From Zestomonas carbonaria (GTDB lineage Bacteria; Pseudomonadota; Gammaproteobacteria; Pseudomonadales; Pseudomonadaceae): a stretch of DNA of 64,000 nt. The stretch's first letter is position 1, and every line of letters starts with the position of its first letter. Below the pieces are notes generated by a model that ran no database searches, was not told where the DNA came from, and was given only the letters and a program-made list of their open reading frames with translations. This document shows positions 33,258 through 43,550 of the stretch, one piece after another. The DNA is taken from NCBI RefSeq assembly GCF_904061905.1, contig NZ_CAJFCI010000039.1, positions 62,001 to 126,000 on the forward strand, given 5' to 3'. A program made the position numbers and the translations under genes.

Positions 33258-34673
33258 ATGCGCGACATCCCCCTCGCCCCGGACCGAGACCAGCCCACGC
33301 CGGTCTACTTGCAGCTCTACCAGCGCTTCCGCGACGCCATCGCCGAGGGCCGTTTGCGCCCAGGCGAGCGCGTGCCGGCGGTGCGCAGCCTGGCCAGCGA
33401 GCTGAACCTGGCGCGCGGCACGGTGGAGGCGGCCTACCAGTTGCTGATCGGCGAAGGCTACCTGCTCGCCCGGGGCCCGGCCGGCACCGTGGTGTCGCCG
33501 CAACTCGAACATCCGCCCGCCGCCAGCCTCCCGCTCCCGGCGGCGGGCGAACGGCGCACTCCGGACAGCCATGCCCGGCAGGTGCCGCTGCCTTTCCAGC
33601 TCGGCCTGCCGGCGCTGGACGCCTTCCCCCGCAAGCTCTGGAGCCGCCTGGCCGCACGGCGGCTGCGCCGACTCGACCCGGCCGGCCTGGCCTATCCGGA
33701 ACCCTGCGGCCATCTGCCGTTGCGTCACAGCATCGCCCGCTACCTGGGTATCTCGCGGGGTATCGCCTGCGATGCCGAACAGGTGTTCATCACCGCCGGC
33801 TATCCCGGCGCGCTGGAGCTGATCTGCCGCAGCCTGCTCCGGGAGGGGGACGCCTGCTGGTTCGAGGACCCCGGCTATTTCCGCGCCCGGCATCTGCTGG
33901 AGGGAGCCGGCGCGCGGCTGGTGCCGGTCCCGGTGGACGCCGCCGGGCTGCGCGTGGAGCATGGCCTGGCGCAGGCCCCGGATGCCCGTTTCGCGGTGGT
34001 CACGCCATCGCACCAGAGTCCGCTCGGCGTGTCGCTGGCGCTGCCTCGTCGCCTCGCCCTGCTCGACTGGGCCAACGCCCGCGACGCCTGGATCATCGAG
34101 GACGACTACGACAGCGAATACCGCTATGTCGGCCGTCCGCTGCCGGCGCTGAAAAGCCTCGATCGCGCCGGGCGGGTGCTCTACTGCGGGACCTTCAGCA
34201 AGGTGCTGTTCCCCGGCCTGCGCCTCGCCTACCTGGTGGTGCCGCCGTCCGAGGTGGAGCGCTTCGCCGCGACCGCCCGGGTGTTCGATCCCGGCTGCTC
34301 CGAGCTGTTGCAGGCGACTCTCGCCGACTTCCTCGACCAGGGCCATTTCGCCCGCCACCTGAAGAAGATGCGCAGCCTCTATGCGAAACGCCGCGGCTAT
34401 CTGTCGGCGGCCCTCGAAGAGGTGTTCGGCACGCGCCTGCGGGTGGAATTGCAGGCCGGCGGCATCCACCTGCTCGTTCGCCTGGACGAAAGCGAGGACG
34501 ACCGCGCCCTGGCCGAACGCGCCCGCGCCGCCGGGCTGGCGGTATCGGCGCTGTCGAACTGGGGATTGCAGGCATCCTGCGGGGCGGGGTTGCTGCTCGG
34601 CTTCACCAATGTCGCCAGCGCCGAGCAGGCATTGCACCTGGCCCGGCGGCTGCGCGAGGCGTTGGAGGAGTGA
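33258..34673 (+). CDS. MocR/PdxR-type transcriptional regulator
   Basis: A 471-residue fusion of a GntR winged helix (residues 15-80, VYLQLYQRFRDAIAEGRLRPGERVPAVRSLASELNLARGTVEAAY) and a class I aminotransferase-like domain. The PLP lysine is present: YCGTFSKVLFPGLRLAYL, Lys315, with DDYDSEYRY just before. MocR proteins sense PLP or an amino-compound adduct to control transport or vitamin B6 genes. The divergent GNAT-azoR-ahpD operon is the likely target, given the 93-bp shared intergenic region. An alternative ATG at 33240 would add six residues. Confidence 0.87.
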   Translation: MRDIPLAPDRDQPTPVYLQLYQRFRDAIAEGRLRPGERVPAVRSLASELNLARGTVEAAYQLLIGEGYLLARGPAGTVVSPQLEHPPAASLPLPAAGERRTPDSHARQVPLPFQLGLPALDAFPRKLWSRLAARRLRRLDPAGLAYPEPCGHLPLRHSIARYLGISRGIACDAEQVFITAGYPGALELICRSLLREGDACWFEDPGYFRARHLLEGAGARLVPVPVDAAGLRVEHGLAQAPDARFAVVTPSHQSPLGVSLALPRRLALLDWANARDAWIIEDDYDSEYRYVGRPLPALKSLDRAGRVLYCGTFSKVLFPGLRLAYLVVPPSEVERFAATARVFDPGCSELLQATLADFLDQGHFARHLKKMRSLYAKRRGYLSAALEEVFGTRLRVELQAGGIHLLVRLDESEDDRALAERARAAGLAVSALSNWGLQASCGAGLLLGFTNVASAEQALHLARRLREALEE

Positions 34674-34770
34674 TGGACCTGGGTCGATTGGATTCCCGCG
34701 TTCGCGGGAATGACAATGACGTGGCTGGAACGCCGGCGTCCACCTGTCATCACACTAACGCGGGGAACCA

Positions 34771-35033
34771 CACCCATCGCGCGCATGGCGCGCTCCTACA
34801 GGTCGGCATCGAGGTTGTGTGCGTAGGAGCGGCGGGGACGCCCAGCTCCATGGCCGCGACCCGCAGATGTCCACGGAGCCGGGCTTCGTAGGGTGGAAAA
34901 CCGCGAAGCGTTTTCCACGGGAGAGCTGGTGGATGTGAAAAGCGACATCCACCCTACGGGGATTCCCGCGTTAGCGGCAGCCCGCGTGGGGGAATGACAG
35001 TCCGTAGGATGGGTGCAACCCATCGGTCATGAC
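34771..35033. repeat. Composite intergenic repeat block, copy 2
   Basis: This is the second copy of the 31371-31611 chain, colinear with it apart from small insertions (for example around 34812-34850). The 34674-35109 gap also holds an inverted repeat GATTCCCGCGTTCGCGGGAATGAC-like motif at about 34690-34713. A REP doublet follows at 35054. I see no gene in this 435-bp stretch. Confidence 0.8.
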
Positions 35034-35053
35034 TCGTAGCCCTACGTAACACC

Positions 35054-35106
35054 TGTAGGAGCCAGCTTGCTGGCGATGTGGGATCGCCAGCAAGCCGGCT
35101 CCTACA
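35054..35106. repeat. REP-like palindromic pair downstream of speA
   Basis: TGTAGGAGCCAGCTTGCTGG / CCAGCAAGCCGGCTCCTACA are separated by 13 bases. It is the same family as 5707-5772. It ends 4 bases from the speA stop codon and could form the 3'-end hairpin of the speA mRNA. Confidence 0.85.
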
Positions 35107-35109
35107 CGA

Positions 35110-37023
35110 TCACGAGGAGAGGTAGGAGGAGCGGGTCAGGCCGAGGCGCAGGGCGTCGAGGAACTGGGTGCGTTCGCGGGCGCTGATCTTGGCGCTGGCC
35201 ACCTTGTCGCGGTAGTGGGTCATCAGCTCCTCGGGCGACAGGTGCACGTAGCGCAGCATGTCCTCGATGGTGTCGTGGGTCTCGATGCCGGCGTGGTACA
35301 CGCTGCCGTCCGGGTGCTGGTAGATGTTCACCGAGTCGGTGTCGCCGAACAGGTTGTGCATGTCGCCGAGGATTTCCTGGTAGGCGCCGACCAGGAACAC
35401 GCCGAGCACGTAGTCCTCGCCCTCGCGCACTTCGTGCACCGGCAGGCTGGTCTCGATGCTCTGCTCGTCGACATACTGGCGGATCTTGCCGTCCGAGTCG
35501 CAGGTCAGGTCCTGCAGCACGGCGCGGCGCATCGGCTCCTCGTCCAGGCGGGTGAGCGGCAGGATCGGCAGGATCTGGCCGATGGCCCAGGTGTCCGGCA
35601 GGCTCTGGAACACCGAGAAGTTGCAGATGTACTTGTCGGCCAGCTTGTCGTTGAGCTCGTCGAGCACCTGGCGGTGCGAGCGCTGGCGTGCCTTGAGCTG
35701 GTTGTACAGGCGGCGGCAGATGGCGAAGTAGCACTGCTCGGCCAGGGCCTTCTGCGGCAGGTCGAGCTTGCCGGCCGAGTACTGGGCGGCCACTTCGTCG
35801 ATGTAGTGGGTGGCGCGCCAGTAGGTCTCGGCGACCATCTCCGGATCGCTGTCGCCGAGCAGTTCGATGAGCACCTGCAGCACTTCCGGCTGCTCGGCGG
35901 CCGGGTCGATCTGCGGCATCGCGTCGTTGTGCCGTTCCACGTCGGTGACCTGCACCAGCAGCACGGCATGGTGCGCGGTCATCGCCCGGCCGCTCTCGGA
36001 GAAGATGTGCGGATGCGGGATGCCCTGGCGGTCGCAGAACTCCTTGAGCATGTCGACCACCGCGTCGGCGTAGTCCTGCATGTCGTAGTTGATCGAGCTG
36101 GCGTTGCGCGAGTGGGTGCCGTCGTAGTCGACGCCCAGGCCGCCGCCGACGTCCACGTGGTCCACCGGCAGGCCCAGCCCGCGCAGCTCGCCGTAGTAGC
36201 GGATGGCCTCGCGGAAGCCCTTGCGGTAGTCGGCGATGTTGGCGATCTGCGAGCCCATGTGGAAGTGCAGCAGGCGGATGCCCTGGTCCAGCCCGGCCTG
36301 CTTGAAGCGCTCGACCACCGACAGCACCTGGGCGGCGGACAGGCCGAACTTGGACTTCTCGCCACCGGTGTCGGCCCACTTGGACGACGCCAGCGAGGAC
36401 AGCCGCACGCGCAGGCCGATCTGCGGCGCGACCTTGAGCTCGGCCGCCTCCTCGATCACCAGGCGCACCTCGGATTCCTTCTCGATCACGATAAACACGT
36501 TGTGGCCGAGCTTCTGGCCCATCAGCGCCAGGCGGATGAACTCGCGGTCCTTGTAGCCGTTGCAGACGATGGTGCCGCCCTTCGGCGCCAGCGCCAGCAC
36601 CGCCAGCAGCTCGGGCTTGGAGCCGGCTTCCAGGCCGATGGAGACGTTCTGGGTGGCGATGATGTTCTCTACCACCGCTTCCTGCTGGTTGACCTTGATC
36701 GGGTACAGCGCGGTGTAGCGGTTCTGGTATTCCAGGCGCTCGATGCTCGCGTCGAAGGAGCCGGTCAGGCGCCGCACGCGGTCCTGCAGGATGTCCGGGA
36801 AGCGCACCAGCAGCGGCAGCGAAAGGCCGCTCTGGCGCAGTTCGTCGACCTGGGCGAACAGGTCTATCGGCGCGCTCTCCGGGCCGTTCGGGCGGACTTC
36901 GACACGCCCGGCGTCATTGATGGAGAAATAACCGGCGCCCCAGTGGCGGATACCGTAGACACTGCGGCTGTCCGCGACTGTCCATTGGCTGCCGTCATCT
37001 TTGCGTGTGCGTCGTGCGGACAT
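35110..37023 (-). CDS. speA: Biosynthetic arginine decarboxylase SpeA
   Basis: A 637-residue PLP enzyme converting arginine to agmatine, the first step of the agmatine route to putrescine. [10 protein letters not shown] carries the PLP lysine (Lys110). [11 protein letters not shown] and [14 protein letters not shown] are the glycine-rich phosphate-binding segments, and the length equals that of P. aeruginosa SpeA (about 636). The gene and its divergent neighbourhood (SUI1-like, Nudix, DUF2333, gcbA) match the order recalled around PA4839. Confidence 0.97.
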   Translation of the reverse strand: MSARRTRKDDGSQWTVADSRSVYGIRHWGAGYFSINDAGRVEVRPNGPESAPIDLFAQVDELRQSGLSLPLLVRFPDILQDRVRRLTGSFDASIERLEYQNRYTALYPIKVNQQEAVVENIIATQNVSIGLEAGSKPELLAVLALAPKGGTIVCNGYKDREFIRLALMGQKLGHNVFIVIEKESEVRLVIEEAAELKVAPQIGLRVRLSSLASSKWADTGGEKSKFGLSAAQVLSVVERFKQAGLDQGIRLLHFHMGSQIANIADYRKGFREAIRYYGELRGLGLPVDHVDVGGGLGVDYDGTHSRNASSINYDMQDYADAVVDMLKEFCDRQGIPHPHIFSESGRAMTAHHAVLLVQVTDVERHNDAMPQIDPAAEQPEVLQVLIELLGDSDPEMVAETYWRATHYIDEVAAQYSAGKLDLPQKALAEQCYFAICRRLYNQLKARQRSHRQVLDELNDKLADKYICNFSVFQSLPDTWAIGQILPILPLTRLDEEPMRRAVLQDLTCDSDGKIRQYVDEQSIETSLPVHEVREGEDYVLGVFLVGAYQEILGDMHNLFGDTDSVNIYQHPDGSVYHAGIETHDTIEDMLRYVHLSPEELMTHYRDKVASAKISARERTQFLDALRLGLTRSSYLSS

Positions 37024-37140
37024 CAGGGTCCCCCTTGAGGAAATAGAAATGAGCGCTCCCGGCGTCCAGTTTGCCGGGGGCAGATGACGATTGCTGGAGA
37101 GTCGACCCCAGCGCTTCAGCGAAGTTTAGAGAGAGGCTGG

Positions 37141-37512
37141 TCAGCCGCCGGATTTCTTGGCCTTGAAGCCACGCTTGACCAGTTCGGCGAGCAGCAGGTC
37201 GACGTGGTCGCCCTGGATCTCGATCACCCCGTCCTTGAGCGCGCCGCCGGTGCCGCAACGCTTCTTCAGGGCGCTGGCCAGTTCCTTCAGCGGCTCTTCG
37301 GCGAGCGGTACGCCGCTCACGGTGGTCACCGTCTTGCCGCCACGGCCCTTGGTCTCGCGGCGCACGCGGGCGATGCCGTCGCCCTCGGGGATCGCCGCTT
37401 GCTTGCAGATACAGGCGCCCACCGGCTGGCCGCAGTCCGGGCAGTGCCGGCCGCTGTCGGTGGAATAGACGAGACCGCCCAGGGCGGAAAACGAAGAGGC
37501 TTTCTTGACCAC
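37141..37512 (-). CDS. SUI1/eIF1-like translation factor (YciH type)
   Basis: A 123-residue protein. The N-terminus has a short zinc-ribbon-like segment (HCPDCGQPVGACIC). The C-terminus carries the SUI1 domain (RVRRETKGRGGKTVTTVSGVP and LLAELVKRGFKAKKSG). Bacterial YciH improves the fidelity of initiator tRNA selection in vitro, but its physiological role is uncertain. It is followed by speA about 117 bp downstream on the same strand. Confidence 0.9.
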   Translation of the reverse strand: MVKKASSFSALGGLVYSTDSGRHCPDCGQPVGACICKQAAIPEGDGIARVRRETKGRGGKTVTTVSGVPLAEEPLKELASALKKRCGTGGALKDGVIEIQGDHVDLLLAELVKRGFKAKKSGG

Positions 37513-37749
37513 CGGCTTGTCCTCGTGGGCTGGTCAGGATAGCGACTGGCCGGCGGGTGCCGACCGCGAAGCCCCACTCTGGCAGGGGCAGCGCAGACCG
37601 GACTGGCGTCCGGCTTGAAAAGCGGCGCAGTTTAACGGCAAAGATCGCGCTTGCTAAGTACGGATTTGCGCCATTAATCGGCGGATTGGCGACGCCGTTC
37701 GGCATCGTGCACGGCAACGCTCGGAATCCCGCACGAAAGGCACCTCGCA

Positions 37750-37837
37750 GGATGGGTGAAACCCATCGTTGCCGGCTGATGGGTTTCACCCATCCTACGA
37801 GCGCGGCCTTCCGTAGGGTGCGCGGCGCACCCTACGG
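37750..37837. repeat. Two adjacent palindromes between the SUI1-like and Nudix genes
   Basis: The 340-bp gap 37513-37852 contains GATGGGTGAAACCCATC / GATGGGTTTCACCCATC arms (37751-37794). A separate hairpin CCGTAGGGTGCGC-GGCGCACCCTACGG (37811-37837) sits 15 bases from the Nudix stop. The rest (37513-37749) probably holds the SUI1-like promoter. I see no gene. Confidence 0.8.
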
Positions 37838-37852
37838 TCAGGCGATGAGGGG

Positions 37853-38389
37853 TCATCCCATCGCTGCCAGGTAGCGCTCCAGCGCTGCCAGGGAGTCCGG
37901 GCAATAGGGTTTGCGGCGGGTGTCCGCCAGGGCTTCGTCGAGGCTGATGAAGCGCGCCTCCAGCACTTCCTCCGGTTGCAGCACCAGCGGCGCGTCGGAG
38001 ACCGCCGAGTAGGCGGTGCACCAGAGCCGGCTTTCCGGGGCGTCATAGAGGAAGTGGGCGTGTTCGACCAGCTCCACCCCGGCGATGCCCAGCTCCTCGG
38101 CCAGCTCGCGCTCGGCGGACTCGGTGTAGCTCTCGCCCTCCAGCACCATGCCGCCGGCGGCCACGTCCCAGTAGCCGGGATACAGCGCCTTGCTCAGGGT
38201 GCGGCGGTGCACGCACAGCTCGCCAGCGGAGTTGAATAGCAGGATGTAGGTCCCCCGGCCGATCAGCCGCCGCGCGCGCAGTTCGGCACGGCTCACGCCA
38301 CCGAGCGGGCGATCCTGCTCGTCGACCCAGGCGACCCGTTCGGCATCCGAGGCGGCGCGGTGGGCCGCCTCATCCACGGAGCGCGTCAT
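37853..38389 (-). CDS. Nudix hydrolase (YfcD type)
   Basis: A 178-residue protein with a complete Nudix box in GGMVLEGESYTESAERELAEELGI. The N-terminus VAWVDEQDRPLGGVSRAELRARRLIGRGTYILLFNSAGELCVHRRT resembles the isopentenyl-diphosphate-isomerase-like YfcD subgroup. The enzyme hydrolyses a nucleoside diphosphate linked to an unknown moiety. Three bases separate it from the DUF2333 gene upstream on the same strand, so they form an operon. Confidence 0.9.
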   Translation of the reverse strand: MTRSVDEAAHRAASDAERVAWVDEQDRPLGGVSRAELRARRLIGRGTYILLFNSAGELCVHRRTLSKALYPGYWDVAAGGMVLEGESYTESAERELAEELGIAGVELVEHAHFLYDAPESRLWCTAYSAVSDAPLVLQPEEVLEARFISLDEALADTRRKPYCPDSLAALERYLAAMG

Positions 38390-38392
38390 CGA

Positions 38393-39460
38393 TCAGCCCT
38401 GGCTCAGCAACTGGCGCAGATCGATCACCGCCGCATTGGCGCGGGAGATGTAGTTGGCCATCACCAGCGAGTGGTTGGCGAGGATGCCGTAGCCGCTGCC
38501 GTTCAGCACCATCGGGCTCCACAGCGGCTCCTGCGCGGCCTCCAGCTCGCGGATGATCTGCCGCACGCTGACCGTGGCGTTCTTCTTGGCCAGCACGTCG
38601 GCGAAGTCCACCTCGATGGCACGCAGCAGGTGCGACAGCGCCCAGGCCTGGCCACGCGCCTCGTAGAACACGTTGTCGATCTGCAGCCAGGGGGTTTCCA
38701 CGCGACGCTCGCTGAGGTCCGGCGCCTCGCCCGCGACCACCTCGCCGCTCGGCGCCGAGTCGGTGTCCAGGCGGACCCGGCCGACACTGGCGGACAGCCG
38801 CTGGGACAGCGAGCCGAGACGGGTGGCGACGTCGCCCAGCCAGTTGTTGAGGTTGTCGGCTCGCGAATAGAACTGCGCATTCGGCTGGCCCGGGTCGGCC
38901 AGGCGGCCCAGGAAGCGGTCCAGCGACTTGAGGCCTTCCCGGTATTCCGACTCGGCGGACGGCAGCGCCCAGCTCTTGTTGTCGAAGTTGAAGCGCGGCT
39001 CGGCGCGGGCCAGATCGGAATCCTCGGTGGATTGCGACTGCGAACGGGCGAAGTCCTTGCGCAGCGCCCGCGACAGGTCGCGCACCTGCACCAGCACACC
39101 GTATTCCCAGCTCGGCATGTTGTCCAGCCACAGGCCCGGCGGGAACAGGTCGTTGGACAGGTAGCCGCCCGGCTTGTCGAGCAGCGTGCCGGCCACCTGC
39201 TTGAGGGTCTCCACCGTGGTGTAGCCGGTCACCGGCTGGCGCCCCGCCTGCTCGGCGGCCGCCTGCACATGCTGCTGCACGGAGAACAGCTCCGGCTCCT
39301 GGCTCCAGTACCAGCCGACCACCAGGGTCACCAGCAGGTACAACCCGACCAGCCCTCCCAGGGTCCGGCTCCACAACCCGGAGAAATAACTGCGCGCGCC
39401 ATCCAGCGAATCCGCGGTGCGGGCACGCGCGCTACCGGCGCGCTTCTTCCAATCCAGCAT
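38393..39460 (-). CDS. DUF2333 family inner-membrane protein
   Basis: A 355-residue protein with one N-terminal transmembrane helix (SRTLGGLVGLYLLVTLVVGWYWS, about residues 30-52) and a helical periplasmic domain. The sequence (TVETLKQVAGTLLDKPGGYLSNDLFPPGLWLDNMPSWEYGVLVQVRDLSRALRKDF) fits DUF2333, a family of unknown function conserved in Pseudomonas next to the Nudix gene. The start MLDWKKRAG was chosen because AAGGA stands 10 bases upstream; the in-frame extension is not preceded by one. Confidence 0.85.
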   Translation of the reverse strand: MLDWKKRAGSARARTADSLDGARSYFSGLWSRTLGGLVGLYLLVTLVVGWYWSQEPELFSVQQHVQAAAEQAGRQPVTGYTTVETLKQVAGTLLDKPGGYLSNDLFPPGLWLDNMPSWEYGVLVQVRDLSRALRKDFARSQSQSTEDSDLARAEPRFNFDNKSWALPSAESEYREGLKSLDRFLGRLADPGQPNAQFYSRADNLNNWLGDVATRLGSLSQRLSASVGRVRLDTDSAPSGEVVAGEAPDLSERRVETPWLQIDNVFYEARGQAWALSHLLRAIEVDFADVLAKKNATVSVRQIIRELEAAQEPLWSPMVLNGSGYGILANHSLVMANYISRANAAVIDLRQLLSQG

Positions 39461-39699
39461 GAGATTGTCCTTTACGTGAACCAATGCAGAAATTACCGAC
39501 CACGGTACCCCGCCAGGGTTGCCCGCAGCCACCGCCACTATAAGTTAAGCAGTCGAAAGGACGCAGCCGCGGACGGGCAAACTTTGAGTGGGAGAAAGCG
39601 CGGCGGGAATGATCGACGGTACTAGCGTACCTGTAGCGATACAGTGATAGCATTGAGCCATCAAACTCCTGATCCCTCGCCAGAGCGAGAAGTCGAGCA

Positions 39700-41316
39700 A
39701 TGAGCGAACACGAAGACCTCAGCCACGACCGCCTCAAGAACCACTTCGCCCAGCGGGTGATCCACCAGGCGCGGCAGGTTCTGGAGGTCTGGCAGCGCCT
39801 GCAGCAGCACGAGTGGAGCGGTGCGGACATGGCCGAGATGAGCGAGGCCAACATCCGCCTGCTGCGCTATGCCGAACGCTTCGGGCAGGCCGAGCACGCC
39901 GACCTGGCGCGCGCCATCGATCATAGCCTGAACGCCGTGCTGGCCAACAAGGGACGCCTGAGCAGCGGCCTGATCAGCGAACTCAACCTGGCGATGCAGC
40001 GCTTGTCGCGCACCGGCCTGCGGCATGGCGACCAGTTCGAGCAGACCTTCCTGCCGCCGCTGCGCAAACCGGTGTACCTGGCCCTGGAAGACGGCGAGCG
40101 CGCCGAACGCCTGGCCCAGCAGATGGAATCCTTCGGCCTGATCGCCCAGCCACTCGGCAGTGCCGATGCCTTCCACGCCGCCATGGCCGAGCGCCATCCG
40201 GCGGCCATCGTCATGGACGTCGACTTCTCCGGTCCCGGCCGTGGCCTGGCGCTGGCCGAGGCGGTGCAGCAGAAACTCGAACAGAAGCTGCCGCTGCTGT
40301 TCTACAGCCACGCCGACACCGACACCCCGACCCGCCTGGCCGCGGTGCGCACCGGCGCCCAGGAGTTCTTCACCGGCACCCTGGACGCCTCGACCCTGAT
40401 CGAGCGCATCGAGATCCTCACCCGGGTCGCCCAGTACGAGCCCTACCGGGTGCTGGTGGTCGACGACTCGCGCGCCCAGGCCACCCACACCGAGCGGGTG
40501 CTGAACAGTGCCGGGATCGTCACCCGCACCCTCACCGAGCCGATCCAGGCGCTCGACGAACTGGCCGAGTTCCAGCCGGACCTGATCATCCTCGACATGT
40601 ACATGCCCGAATGCAGCGGCACCGAGCTGGCCAAGGTGATCCGCCAGCACGAGCGCTACGTCAGCGTGCCGATCATCTACCTGTCCGCCGAGGACGACCT
40701 GGACAAGCAGCTCGATGCCATGAGCGAAGGCGGCGACGACTTCCTCACCAAGCCGATCAAGCCGCGCCACCTGATCGCCACCGTGCGCACCCGCGCCACC
40801 CGCGCGCGCAACCTCAAGGCGCGCATGGTGCGCGACAGCCTGACCGGCCTGTACAACCACACCTACACCCTGCAACTGCTGGAAGACGCCGCCTCGCGGG
40901 CGCGCCGCGACGGCAAGCCGCTGGCCTTCGCCATGCTCGACATCGACCACTTCAAGAAGGTCAACGACAGCTACGGCCACCCCATGGGCGACCGGGTGAT
41001 CAAGAGCCTGGCGCTGTTCCTCAAGCAGCGCCTGCGCAAGACCGACTACATCGGCCGCTACGGCGGCGAGGAATTCGCCGTGGTGCTGCCGGACACCGAC
41101 GCCGCCACCGCGACCCGGGTGCTCGACGACATCCGCCGCCGCTTCGCCGAAATCCACTACCCGGCGCAACCGCTGGACCTGACCTGCACCTTCAGTTGCG
41201 GCATCGCCGAGCTGGAAGATGGCCTCGACGCCGCCGCACTGTCCAAGCGCGCCGACCAGGCGCTGTACGCCGCCAAGCACGGCGGACGCAACCGGGTGGA
41301 GATCTACCAGGGCTGA
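39700..41316 (+). CDS. gcbA: Diguanylate cyclase response regulator GcbA
   Basis: A 538-residue protein. An N-terminal helical region of about 120 residues is followed by a receiver-like domain around AAIVMDVDFSG. A full receiver domain comes next (VLVVDDSRAQ at about 249, LIILDMYMPECSG at about 294-306, FLTKPIKP), then a GGDEF domain with RYGGEEFAVVLP at about 455. An I-site RKTD lies five residues before GGEEF. Domain order and neighbours match P. aeruginosa GcbA (PA4843), which makes c-di-GMP to promote early attachment and also affects dispersion. It starts 239 bp from the divergent DUF2333 gene, a stretch with no other gene. Confidence 0.92.
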   Translation: MSEHEDLSHDRLKNHFAQRVIHQARQVLEVWQRLQQHEWSGADMAEMSEANIRLLRYAERFGQAEHADLARAIDHSLNAVLANKGRLSSGLISELNLAMQRLSRTGLRHGDQFEQTFLPPLRKPVYLALEDGERAERLAQQMESFGLIAQPLGSADAFHAAMAERHPAAIVMDVDFSGPGRGLALAEAVQQKLEQKLPLLFYSHADTDTPTRLAAVRTGAQEFFTGTLDASTLIERIEILTRVAQYEPYRVLVVDDSRAQATHTERVLNSAGIVTRTLTEPIQALDELAEFQPDLIILDMYMPECSGTELAKVIRQHERYVSVPIIYLSAEDDLDKQLDAMSEGGDDFLTKPIKPRHLIATVRTRATRARNLKARMVRDSLTGLYNHTYTLQLLEDAASRARRDGKPLAFAMLDIDHFKKVNDSYGHPMGDRVIKSLALFLKQRLRKTDYIGRYGGEEFAVVLPDTDAATATRVLDDIRRRFAEIHYPAQPLDLTCTFSCGIAELEDGLDAAALSKRADQALYAAKHGGRNRVEIYQG

Positions 41317-41528
41317 TCTCTCAGGCGCACCCTACGAAGATCAGCCCACCAACGACGCCGGCATGAGCCCGATGGGTTGTCACCCATCCTACGGCGCCTA
41401 CGAAAACCGACCCCGCTGCTTCGTCCAGCCTCGAGCCTCCAGCGCCTTCATCGGCCCCTCCCCGTCATCTGCCTGAAACAAAAACGCAATACGCTCAAGG
41501 ACCTACCGTTCCGTTGTCGGTATGTCCC

Positions 41529-43493
41529 ATGCGCCTGAAGTCCCTCGCCAACCTCAACACCCTGCTGCTGGTGGTCGTCTGCCTGGCCCTCGGCGCCACG
41601 CTCTGGTGGTCGCAGCGCGCCCTCGAACGCCCGTACCTGCTGATGAGCCAGTACCTCGGCCTGTCCCAGCAGTTCGAGCAAGCGGTGGCGGGCAATATCC
41701 GCGACTACCTGGCCAGCGGCGACGCCCTGCGCCACCAGGCCGTCAGCCAGGCGCTGGAAGAGCTGGCCGGGCAACTGGATACGCTGCCCGAACCACTTGC
41801 CGAGCCACTGCGACCCAGCCTCGACGAGCTGCGCCAGTTCTCCGCCGGGGACCTGCTCGCCGCCGGCAAGCTGGCCGGCGATCCCCAGGGGCTGCTGATA
41901 CAGGCCGAGCGCGAGCTGGCCGGTCTGCTCGATCAACTGGAACAGTACGCCGATGCCAGCGACAGCCCGGCTGCCGCCGGCTACCGCGCGCCGCTGCTGC
42001 GCGCCAGCCAGCACCTGCTGCGCCTCAGCCATGCACGCGACAAACTGGTCGCCAGCGGCCGCGACGAACTGCTCGCCGAACTCGAACGCGAACTCGCCGC
42101 CCTGCGCCAGCAGGCCGAACGCCTGGAAGCCCTGCCGCTGCTCGACGTGCGCGAAGAAGGCCGCTCCGGCGCCGACGACTTCGCCGCCCTGCTCGGCCTG
42201 GCCGGCGACGATCGACAGGCACAGGGCGAAGACCGGGGCGTCGGCCTCAAGCGCGAACTGGCCAGCCTGCTGGGACGCTACCCGGGCGAACTCGCCCGCA
42301 CCCGCGAACTGATCCGCCAGCGCGGCGAACTGGCCGCCGCCACCGGCGCCAAGGTCGCCGCGCTGCAACAGGCGCTGCTCGCCGGCGAACCGCTGCTGCG
42401 CGCCGAACACGCACGCATCCAGGGCGAGGTGCGCCTGCTGCAGGGCCTGATGATCGGCCTGATCCTGCTCATCGCCCTGGCCGTCGACCGTATCCAGCGC
42501 CGCCTGGCGCAGTTGCTCGGACAACTGGCGCCGGCCCTGTCGACCTGGGCGCGCGGCGACTTCACCGCGCCCGTCACAGTGCCCACGCGCATCCGCGAAC
42601 TGGGCGACATCGAGGAATCGCTCAACCGCCTGCGCCAGTACCTGGTCGAACTGGTCGCCGGCCTGCGCAGCCACGCCGAGCAGGTCGCCGGCAGCAGCCG
42701 CACCCTGGCCGAACTGAGTGGCGGCCTGCACCAGGGCGCCGAGCGCCAGGCCGGCGACACCGCGCAGATCCGCGATGCCCTCGGCGAACTGGAAGCCACC
42801 ATCCAACAGGTGGCCGGCAACGCCAGCCAGGCGGCCGCCGCCAGCCGCGTCGCCGACCAGGCCCTGGAGCAGGGCCAGCGGGTGATCGGCGAAAGCCTCG
42901 GCAACCTGCACACCCTGGTCGACGAAGTACGCGACAACGCCCAGTCGATCGAAAGCCTGGCCGAGGAAACGGCGACCATCGACAAGGTGCTGACGGTGAT
43001 CCGCGGCATCGCCGAACAGACCAACCTGCTGGCGCTGAACGCCGCCATCGAGGCCGCGCGCGCCGGCGAACAGGGACGCGGCTTCGCGGTGGTCGCCGAG
43101 GAAGTGCGCTCGCTGGCCCAGCGCACCAGCGGCGCCACCGGCGAGATCCAGCAACTGATCGGCCGCCTGCAACAGGCCGCGCTGCATTCGGTGGCGGCCA
43201 TGCGCAGCCAGGTCGAGCACGCCGAAAGCAGCGCCCGCCAGGCTCGCGCCGCCGACGGTGCGCTCGACGAGATCGTCGCGGCGATCCACACCATCGCCAG
43301 CATGGCCGAGCTGATCGCCGCCGCCAGCACCCAGCAGAGCGGCGCGGTCAGCGACATCCGCGACCACAGCGAACGCATCCACCGCCTCGGCGACGACAAC
43401 CTGCAACGCATCGGCGAGAACCGCCGCCAGGGCGAGCAACTGCTGCAACTGGGCGACCGCCTGTACACCGCGGTGCAGGCCTTCCGCGTGTAG
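41529..43493 (+). CDS. ctpL: Chemoreceptor CtpL (phosphate chemotaxis type)
   Basis: A 654-residue methyl-accepting protein. TM1 is at about 7-25. The long all-helical periplasmic domain of about 260 residues is rich in Leu/Ala/Glu heptads (helical bimodular type). TM2 ([21 protein letters not shown]), HAMP and a signalling domain with the tip [32 protein letters not shown] follow. Size, domain type and position between gcbA and dsbD match P. aeruginosa CtpL (PA4844), which mediates chemotaxis to low phosphate, reportedly through the PstS-bound ligand. The start MRLKSLANL was chosen because the upstream ATG at 41514 adds only five residues. Orthology is inferred from context. Confidence 0.82.
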   Translation: MRLKSLANLNTLLLVVVCLALGATLWWSQRALERPYLLMSQYLGLSQQFEQAVAGNIRDYLASGDALRHQAVSQALEELAGQLDTLPEPLAEPLRPSLDELRQFSAGDLLAAGKLAGDPQGLLIQAERELAGLLDQLEQYADASDSPAAAGYRAPLLRASQHLLRLSHARDKLVASGRDELLAELERELAALRQQAERLEALPLLDVREEGRSGADDFAALLGLAGDDRQAQGEDRGVGLKRELASLLGRYPGELARTRELIRQRGELAAATGAKVAALQQALLAGEPLLRAEHARIQGEVRLLQGLMIGLILLIALAVDRIQRRLAQLLGQLAPALSTWARGDFTAPVTVPTRIRELGDIEESLNRLRQYLVELVAGLRSHAEQVAGSSRTLAELSGGLHQGAERQAGDTAQIRDALGELEATIQQVAGNASQAAAASRVADQALEQGQRVIGESLGNLHTLVDEVRDNAQSIESLAEETATIDKVLTVIRGIAEQTNLLALNAAIEAARAGEQGRGFAVVAEEVRSLAQRTSGATGEIQQLIGRLQQAALHSVAAMRSQVEHAESSARQARAADGALDEIVAAIHTIASMAELIAAASTQQSGAVSDIRDHSERIHRLGDDNLQRIGENRRQGEQLLQLGDRLYTAVQAFRV

Positions 43494-43546
43494 AAGCGAA
43501 TTCATTCGCGAACTGCAAACGACTCATATCGCGAGTGGATTCGCTC
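43493..43546. repeat. Imperfect inverted repeat at the ctpL stop codon
   Basis: GAAGCGAATTCATTCGCGA (from 43493) and TCGCGAGTGGATTCGCTC (to 43546) form a long imperfect hairpin. It begins on the last base of the ctpL stop codon and ends 5 bases before the convergent solute-binding-protein stop. It could serve both transcripts as a 3'-end structure. Confidence 0.7.
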
Positions 43547-43550
43547 CCGA

